Below, in pieces: positions 58,987-64,000 of a stretch of 64,000 bases of DNA (position 1 is its first letter; each line of letters opens with the position of its first letter). Position numbers and translations under genes: made by a program. Under the pieces are notes generated by a model. That model was not told the DNA's origin. It saw nothing but the letters and a program-made list of their open reading frames with translations, and made no database searches. Source of the stretch: RYN-230 sp963770545 (GTDB lineage Bacteria; Actinomycetota; Actinomycetes; Streptosporangiales; Streptosporangiaceae); contig CAVYQF010000026.1 in assembly GCA_963770545.1 (NCBI GenBank), positions 1 through 64,000 of the forward strand. Direction: 5' to 3'.

Positions 58987-59786
58987 CCGTAGACCTGACC
59001 GCGCTGCGTGCGGCCCTTTCGTCGGGACTGGTGGCCCTCGATTTCGACGGCACGCTCGCACCGATATCACCGCTCCCCGGCGATGCGCGCCCGCTGGGCG
59101 GCGCCGGCCAGCTGCTGCGCGACGTCCGGGCCACCGGGGCCACCCTGGCCGTGGTAACCGGCCGGACCGTCGCCTCGCTGCTCCGGGTCAGCCGCTTCGG
59201 TGCCATCCCAGGCATCGTCATCTACGGCACCCACGGCGCCGAAAGGTGGCATGCGGGCCACCTCCGCGCCCCGGCGCCCCCCGCGGGCCTGGACGAGCTG
59301 CGGGTGAGCCTGCCCGGGCTCCTGGCCAGCATCGGACCTCCTGATCTGTGGCTGGAAGGCAAAGGACTCTCGCTGGTCATCCACGCCCGCCTCACCGCTG
59401 ACCCGGACTGCGTCCTGGAGATGCTGCGCACGCCGGTCGGTGAAGCCGCCGCAGCGGCCGGGCTCGGGGTCCGGCCCGGTAAGGAAGTCCTCGAGATCTG
59501 CATTCCGGGCCTCGATAAAGGGGCAGCGATCCGCGAGCTGCTGAGCGGCGATCCGGCGGCCGCCTGCTACGCAGGCGACGACCTCGGTGACCTGCCCGCC
59601 ATCGGTGCAGTGAACGCCTGGGCGGAGCGCACCGGCCGCCCGGCTTTGACCGTCGCGGTCAGTGCCAGCGGTGGCGGCCCGGTCGCCGGCCAGGCGGGCG
59701 TGACCGTGCCCGATCCCCGGGCTCTCCTTTCGCTGCTGCGGCAGATCCTCGCCATACCGGCCCCAACCGTGAAACCGTCGATTTAG
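58983..59786 (+). CDS. HAD phosphatase, trehalose-6-phosphate phosphatase-like
   Basis: HAD-superfamily type IIB phosphatase of 267 residues. Motif I is ALDFDGTLAPISPLPGDARP (nucleophile and acid Asp), motif II is AVVTGRTVASL, the cap region holds YGTHGAERW and LWLEGKGLSLVIHAR, and the C-terminal motif is CYAGDDLGDLPA. These match OtsB-type enzymes that release Pi from trehalose 6-phosphate. No trehalose-phosphate synthase is nearby; inside this operon it may instead act on a polyol or sugar phosphate. GTG 58983 overlaps the previous stop. Confidence 0.85.
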   Translation: MTVDLTALRAALSSGLVALDFDGTLAPISPLPGDARPLGGAGQLLRDVRATGATLAVVTGRTVASLLRVSRFGAIPGIVIYGTHGAERWHAGHLRAPAPPAGLDELRVSLPGLLASIGPPDLWLEGKGLSLVIHARLTADPDCVLEMLRTPVGEAAAAAGLGVRPGKEVLEICIPGLDKGAAIRELLSGDPAAACYAGDDLGDLPAIGAVNAWAERTGRPALTVAVSASGGGPVAGQAGVTVPDPRALLSLLRQILAIPAPTVKPSI

Positions 59787-59812
59787 CGACTACCGAAAGG
59801 CCGGCTACGTCC

Positions 59813-60826
59813 ATGCCTACTCCTGCTGGAGACCCTCGACCGGATGGGGCTGGACGCCGCCTGGACCGTAAGCTGGCCAACATCGCCGCAGGACGCTATA
59901 CGCCCGGCGACTTCGTGATCGCGGACGCCAAAGACGCCGACATGGCGTTCGGAGTGGCGTGCGCGGGACCGGTGACCGGCGCGCCAGCAGGCCGGCATCG
60001 CACCCGCGCCGAATACCTCGACGCGATGCGCGCCCTGGTCGCCCAGGGTGAACTCGACATCCTCCTGGCCTCGGCGTCCAACGGACAGCGCCTTGCGGAA
60101 GAGGGCTCGCTGGACGATACGACCCTGGCCATCCGGGCGAACGACAGCACGGACATCTGGAATACCCGGGGCGGCCGCTATCCCGCCCTGCCTTCCCGCC
60201 CCTTCCGCACCGCCGACCTGACCGCCATCCGCCCGTTCTGTGACCTGGTCCTTTATTCGCTCACCTTCAACAATGATCTCGACCGCGACCTGGCCACGCT
60301 CGAGGCGTACCGCGCGTTCCGCCAGGAGGCCGCCGCGCTCGGCATCCGGTACTTCCTCGAGGTCTTCAATCCCAACGCGCCGGCCGATCTGGCTCCCGAG
60401 CAGGTCGGGGCGTTCGTCAACGACTCGATCATCCGGACCCTGGCCGGGGTCACCCGGGAGCAGCGGCCGCTCTTCCTCAAGGTGGCGTACAACGGCTCAG
60501 ACGCGCTCGCCGAACTGGCCGGGCACGATCCCTCGGTCGTGGTCGGCGTACTCGGCGGCTCAGCGGGCACCACCCGGGACACGTTCGAGCTTCTGCACCG
60601 GGCCGAGAGGCACGGCGCGCGGGTCGCCCTGTTCGGGCGCAAGATCCAGCGCGCCGAGTCACAGCTGGATCTGGTGGGCCTGCTGCGGCCGGTCCTGGCG
60701 GGTGAGCTCAGTCCGGCCGATGCCGTCCGGGCTTACCACGATGCCCTGACGAAGGCGGAGATCGCTCCCCGGCGCACGCTCGAGGCCGACCTCGAGGTGA
60801 CCGATCCCGTGCTGCGTGCCGAGTGA
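59813..60826 (+). CDS. Cgl0159-type (beta/alpha)8-barrel aldolase-like protein
   Basis: Barrel protein of 337 residues. Recognisable blocks are YTPGDFVIADAKDADMAFGV, FCDLVLYSLTFNNDLDRDLA, YFLEVFNPNAPADL, PLFLKVAYNGSDALAELAGH and VVGVLGGSAGTTRDTFELLH. The lysine in LKVAYNG is a candidate Schiff-base residue of a class I aldolase. I recall the family from Corynebacterium glutamicum, next to inositol-catabolism genes, which would suit cleavage of a 2-deoxy-keto-gluconate phosphate-like intermediate. It overlaps the PfkB kinase (GTGA), a plausible kinase-aldolase pair. The SD is weak (AAAGG, distant). Confidence 0.75.
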   Translation: MPTPAGDPRPDGAGRRLDRKLANIAAGRYTPGDFVIADAKDADMAFGVACAGPVTGAPAGRHRTRAEYLDAMRALVAQGELDILLASASNGQRLAEEGSLDDTTLAIRANDSTDIWNTRGGRYPALPSRPFRTADLTAIRPFCDLVLYSLTFNNDLDRDLATLEAYRAFRQEAAALGIRYFLEVFNPNAPADLAPEQVGAFVNDSIIRTLAGVTREQRPLFLKVAYNGSDALAELAGHDPSVVVGVLGGSAGTTRDTFELLHRAERHGARVALFGRKIQRAESQLDLVGLLRPVLAGELSPADAVRAYHDALTKAEIAPRRTLEADLEVTDPVLRAE

Positions 60827-61941
60827 GCCACCCGGCCCGGCCGGGCGCAGGGATCCTGTGCGCGGGAACGATTCTCGTCAACGCCGGAAAGGTGATCGAC
60901 GCCTATCCGGCCCTGGACCATTTCGCCACCATCGAGCAGGTCTCCCTGAGCACTGGCGGCCCTGGGTTCAATATGGCTGTCAACCTGCGGATGCTGGGGG
61001 CGGCCTTCCCCATCGCGATGATCGGTGCCATCGGTGACGACGAGCATGGCGCCTTCCTCCTGGCCGAGTGCGCGCGGCTGGGCATCGGTACGGCCGGCGT
61101 CCGGACGCTGACTGGCGTGGTGACGTCCTTCACCGATGTGATGGTCGAGCGAGACGGCGGCCGCCGGACCATGTTCCATCACCGCGGGGCCAACGCGCTG
61201 TTCGAGGCGTCGGCCGCCGACCTCGAGTCCTGCGGAGCGCGGATTCTGCACGCGGGTTCCCCCGGCATTCACCCGATCATGGACAGCCGGCTCCCCGGCG
61301 GGGGGAATGGCTGGTCGGCCCTGCTGCACCGGGCACAAGCCGCGGGCCTGCGCACCAACATGGAACTGATCAGCCTGGAGCCGGGCCGCCAGGCCGAGGT
61401 TGCGCTGCCCTGCCTGCCCTACCTCGACAGCATCGTGGTCAACGAACTCGAGGCCGGCGCTCTGACCGGCATCGACCGGCCGGCGCCGACGGCCGACGGG
61501 CCCGTGGACTGGCCCTCTCTGGAGGCCATGGCGCTCGGCCTGATCGAGCGCGGGGTGTCGGCGCTCGCGGTAGTGCATTTCCCGGCCGGCTGCGTCGCGG
61601 CTGCCCCCGGCGGCCAGACCTGGCGGCAGGGCTCGGTCCGGCTGACCCGCGATCAGGTGCGCAGCACGACAGGTGCCGGAGACGCCTTCGCCGCGGGTGT
61701 CATCCTGGGCCTTCATGAGGGCTGGCCGGTCGAACGCGGTTTGCGGCTGGCGGTCGCGTCCGCCGCGGCGTGCGTGCGGAGCCCGAACACCTCCGATGGG
61801 ATCAAGCGCGCGGACGCCTGCCTGGCCGAAGCCGACGAGGCCGGGTATCGTCCCTGTCCCGGCCCGCGGTCACACGCCGACGCCCCGCCAGCCCTCGAAC
61901 GAGTAGCGGAAGAGCTCGCTGACCGCATCCTTGACCAATGA
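60823..61941 (+). CDS. PfkB-family carbohydrate kinase
   Basis: Ribokinase-fold kinase of 372 residues. N-terminal GG motif: VSLSTGGPGFNMAVNLRMLG. Central block: SIVVNELEAGALTG. C-terminal catalytic motif: RSTTGAGDAFAAGVILGL with the GAGD anion hole and base aspartate. Substrates of relatives include ribose, fructose, tagatose 6-phosphate and 5-dehydro-2-deoxygluconate; sequence alone does not decide. GTG 60823 overlaps the barrel protein stop. The 3' end overlaps the convergent desaturase gene by 72 bp. Confidence 0.87.
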   Translation: MSHPARPGAGILCAGTILVNAGKVIDAYPALDHFATIEQVSLSTGGPGFNMAVNLRMLGAAFPIAMIGAIGDDEHGAFLLAECARLGIGTAGVRTLTGVVTSFTDVMVERDGGRRTMFHHRGANALFEASAADLESCGARILHAGSPGIHPIMDSRLPGGGNGWSALLHRAQAAGLRTNMELISLEPGRQAEVALPCLPYLDSIVVNELEAGALTGIDRPAPTADGPVDWPSLEAMALGLIERGVSALAVVHFPAGCVAAAPGGQTWRQGSVRLTRDQVRSTTGAGDAFAAGVILGLHEGWPVERGLRLAVASAAACVRSPNTSDGIKRADACLAEADEAGYRPCPGPRSHADAPPALERVAEELADRILDQ

Positions 61942-63609
61942 GCGCGGCGGCCTGGCGGGCGGGTTCGGCCGCGGGGGGTCCATAGCGGGCGGGGGCTGTG
62001 TGCCGGGTGGGGGCTGTGTGCCGGGTGGGGGCTGTGTGCCGGGTGGGGGCTGTGTGCCGGGTGGGGGCTGTGTGCCGGGTGGGGGCTGTGTGCCGGGTGG
62101 GGGCTGCAGGCCAGACGGGGGCTCCGTGCCAGGCGGCGGCTGCATGGAGAGCGTGCGCAGCAGGGAAGGTTTCACCGGGCAGGTCAGATAGTGCTTTATC
62201 ACGGCCGGGAACCGATCCACGATCAGGTTCCGGGGCCGCTCCCAGGCGATACCGACCTCGGCGCACACCTCCCTGACCGCATCCTCCGAGGCGAGGTTGG
62301 CGAAGCCGGAGCCCTGGTACGGAAGCACGTGATGGACGCGGTGGGGGCTCAGGCCGGCGCTGAGGAACAGGTCGATCCAGCGGTTGCCGACCACGCTCAG
62401 GTCGTAGCTCAGGCAGATCTGCCTCGCCGCCCAGTCATCCCGCAGCGGCTCGGGGATCACCGCGAGCTCTTCTTCGCTGTTCGGGTCCTCGAAGTCATGG
62501 CTGGCCACCACCAGGAAGGTGTTGATCCACAAGGTCAGGAAGAACTGCACCAGCCAGGCGACGATGTGACCGGTGGCCAGGCACAGGACGAACTCAAACA
62601 CGATCCACGCCCGGATGATCCAGAAGTCGGCCCGGATTGGATCCTGGACGAATGGCGCGCCGGTTTTCTGCTGGATCGGCTTATGCCGCTCGAACTTCGT
62701 GATCTCCCGTCCCCGGAGGGGCAGCCCGGTCAGGCATATGCCGAGTTTGTGGAGCGTGTAACCCGGGATACGGAGTACCGGATGCAGCCGGAGCATACCG
62801 TCGAAGAACGTTTTCTTAACATCCGCCCCGGAACCGAGATAAGGATGGTGCAGTAGCACGTGTCCGTCGGTCCCAATCAAGCTCGTGCCGACGTAGTTGA
62901 GGTCGAACAGTGCTTTTCCGAGCGGCAGGGTCAGGGCCGGGTGGCCCGGCTTCCACTTCCGGTGCAGGCCGTAATGACCCGAGCCCGCCAGTGCCGTTCG
63001 CGTCACCACCATGATGACGACGAACGCCCAGCCAGGTATGACGCGGGCGACCAGGAGGGCCAGTGCAGCAACATGCGCGGCCGCGACCATCCACGTCACG
63101 GCGTCAAACGCGCGGTCGTACTTCTTCAGCGCCTGCTTGGAGAACTGGGCATTGACCCGCTGACGGATCGCTGCCAGCAGGCTCCCCTCGTCCCGGTAGT
63201 CGAGCCTCGGCAGATCTTCAGGCGCGTTGAACTCCGGCGGCAGCAGGAACGGGGGTACGCCAAGCTTCGGGAGTATGTCCTTCTCGGTGGGTACCGGAAG
63301 CTTGTTGCGCATATCTCTCTCGCCGAGCCGGAAAGGTGCGACGAGCCTGGCGCTTACGTCCTGGTCAGCGAGTTCTTCGATCAGGTACTTCGCGAGCATT
63401 TTCTGCAGCCGCGCCGGGTCCCGGTGATATGTGTGAAGCAGGGCGCTGATATCACGGCCCTCGGTTTGCGCAAACCATATCGCCCCGCCGGGATGACGGC
63501 CCATCCACTCCGTAAGATCGTAGGCTCGCCCGTCAACGATCCAGAAGGGCCGATCCCGGGGGAACTCAGTGCCGGTGTACGGTGACATCCGAGGTATGGT
63601 TTCAGCCAT
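61870..63609 (-). CDS. cytochrome b5-fused fatty-acid desaturase with PPPGTQ repeat tail
   Basis: Membrane di-iron enzyme of 579 residues. Residues 15-75 are a cytochrome b5 domain (FWIVDGRAYDLTEWMGRHPG with the HPGG heme ligand; second histidine in LLHTYHRD). The desaturase part has hydrophobic helices and three histidine boxes: GHYGLH, GHVLLHHPYLG and SPHRVHHVLP. It would insert a double bond (or hydroxylate) using electrons delivered by its own b5 domain. Residues about 495-550 are PPPGTQ hexapeptides, encoded by an 18-bp minisatellite, followed by a basic/aromatic C-terminus. ATG 63609 has AAGGAG upstream. It is convergent with and overlaps the PfkB gene. Confidence 0.88.
   Translation of the reverse strand: MAETIPRMSPYTGTEFPRDRPFWIVDGRAYDLTEWMGRHPGGAIWFAQTEGRDISALLHTYHRDPARLQKMLAKYLIEELADQDVSARLVAPFRLGERDMRNKLPVPTEKDILPKLGVPPFLLPPEFNAPEDLPRLDYRDEGSLLAAIRQRVNAQFSKQALKKYDRAFDAVTWMVAAAHVAALALLVARVIPGWAFVVIMVVTRTALAGSGHYGLHRKWKPGHPALTLPLGKALFDLNYVGTSLIGTDGHVLLHHPYLGSGADVKKTFFDGMLRLHPVLRIPGYTLHKLGICLTGLPLRGREITKFERHKPIQQKTGAPFVQDPIRADFWIIRAWIVFEFVLCLATGHIVAWLVQFFLTLWINTFLVVASHDFEDPNSEEELAVIPEPLRDDWAARQICLSYDLSVVGNRWIDLFLSAGLSPHRVHHVLPYQGSGFANLASEDAVREVCAEVGIAWERPRNLIVDRFPAVIKHYLTCPVKPSLLRTLSMQPPPGTEPPSGLQPPPGTQPPPGTQPPPGTQPPPGTQPPPGTQPPPGTQPPPAMDPPRPNPPARPPRSLVKDAVSELFRYSFEGWRGVGV
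61991..62134 (-). repeat. 18-bp minisatellite encoding (PPPGTQ)n
   Basis: GGGGGCTGTGTGCCGGGT occurs six times in perfect tandem (61991-62098), followed by two degenerate copies (62099-62134). It stays in frame in the desaturase gene, giving an extended proline-rich linker. Perfect identity of six copies implies recent expansion and probable copy-number variation between strains. Confidence 0.95.
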
Positions 63610-63667
63610 TTGCTACTCCTTGTCGCCTTGGTTCAGTTGCAGGCCATAAGATCGGCGTAAGCGACCT

Positions 63668-64000
63668 CTAGCTGTCATCCGGCATTCCCACCTTGTATCG
63701 GGCTGCCTTGGCCAATTCGACCGCTGAAGCATGTTCGAGCAAATAACATTCATCGAGGATCCGGCGGGTGAAGCACGCCGACTCCGGGGTGACTGCGCGC
63801 AAGGCCTTGATCGAGTTCCCGACCACGTCCTCAAGGGTGTCCCCGACCGCGTCCACCAGGCCCATCCGGGCCGCGTCGTCAGCCGTGAGGTCCTCTCCGA
63901 GAAGGAAGATCTTGCGTGCGGTGCCGAGACCGACGAATTTCGGGAGCCAGTACGCGCCCATTCCTGGGAAGCGGCCCTCGGAGAGGCTCCCCATCCAGAG
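63668..64000 (-). CDS. enoyl-CoA hydratase/isomerase family protein, partial (window edge)
   Basis: Only the C-terminal 110 residues are in the window; the frame is open to the last base and its start lies beyond it. GAYWLPKFVGLGTARKIFLL, GEDLTADDAARMGLVDAVGD and the following helices (SIKALRAVTPESACFTRRIL) match the trimerisation end of crotonases, where the WLPxxVG block follows the second oxyanion-hole region. It would hydrate or isomerise an enoyl-CoA. It lies 58 bp upstream of the desaturase on the same strand, so the two may be cotranscribed in lipid metabolism. Confidence 0.82.
   Translation of the reverse strand, partial: LWMGSLSEGRFPGMGAYWLPKFVGLGTARKIFLLGEDLTADDAARMGLVDAVGDTLEDVVGNSIKALRAVTPESACFTRRILDECYLLEHASAVELAKAARYKVGMPDDS

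Noticed and set aside
61991..62134. CRISPR-like tandem repeats
   Set aside because: Units are directly adjacent without spacers and stay in frame in the desaturase; a coding minisatellite explains them.

Overview
The window is very GC-rich DNA with densely packed genes, short Shine-Dalgarno (SD) sequences and many 1-4 nt start/stop overlaps. Paralogous MalT/LAL-type LuxR regulators, DUF7144 and DUF2254 proteins, an F420/FMN split-barrel protein and a PHA synthase all suggest an actinomycete (Actinomycetota, perhaps a Streptosporangiales-like soil lineage). The genus cannot be fixed from sequence reading alone. I see no rRNA, tRNA, CRISPR array, prophage or insertion sequence.

Layout. 0-10 kb is lipid and storage metabolism: a frameshifted AraC regulator, adenylate kinase plus acyl-CoA ligase, inorganic pyrophosphatase, a tight phaC-phaZ-acyl-CoA dehydrogenase operon, and an SDR plus aldo/keto reductase pair whose reductase is frameshifted. 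10-18 kb holds a LAL regulator with a large internal deletion, two type II NADH dehydrogenase-like flavoproteins around a SpoIIE-type phosphatase, small proteins, a membrane protein and an LCM-family methyltransferase. 18-24 kb holds an MFS exporter, a vapBC toxin-antitoxin pair, and a cobalamin remnant (cobF, an FhuF-like gene and a stub of cbtA) invaded by a nitrobindin-like gene. 24-34 kb holds MscS, a lipoprotein, a frameshifted DUF2254 protein and two intact LAL regulators around a DUF7144 gene. 34-42 kb holds a membrane-fused diacylglycerol kinase, SulP, CPA1 antiporter, YihY, a DMT permease and ACC deaminase. 42-44 kb holds a receiver/thioredoxin-reductase fusion lacking redox cysteines.

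44-62 kb is the most coherent part: a divergent sugar or sugar-alcohol catabolic supercluster. The minus arm encodes a ribose-type binding protein, LacI regulator, AGE/YihS-type isomerase, P-loop kinase, second LacI regulator, FGGY kinase and a LacD/YihT-type aldolase (frameshifted). The plus arm encodes an ABC ATPase, permease, zinc dehydrogenase, xylulokinase, mannitol-type dehydrogenase, second zinc dehydrogenase, trehalose-phosphatase-like HAD enzyme, Cgl0159-type barrel protein and PfkB kinase. The intergenic space between the arms has two nearly identical 16-bp boxes in opposite orientation. Each contains a TTGACA hexamer pointing at one arm, so one LacI protein may control both. A second, perfect twin operator covers the start codon of the other LacI gene. 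The window closes with a cytochrome-b5-fused fatty-acid desaturase carrying a PPPGTQ minisatellite tail, and a partial enoyl-CoA hydratase.

A second theme is decay. Four genes carry apparent one-base frameshifts, one regulator has lost its middle, and three intergenic spaces contain recognisable stubs (MFS, CbtA, arylsulfatase). The frameshifts in homopolymer or GC-repeat tracts could equally be sequencing errors.
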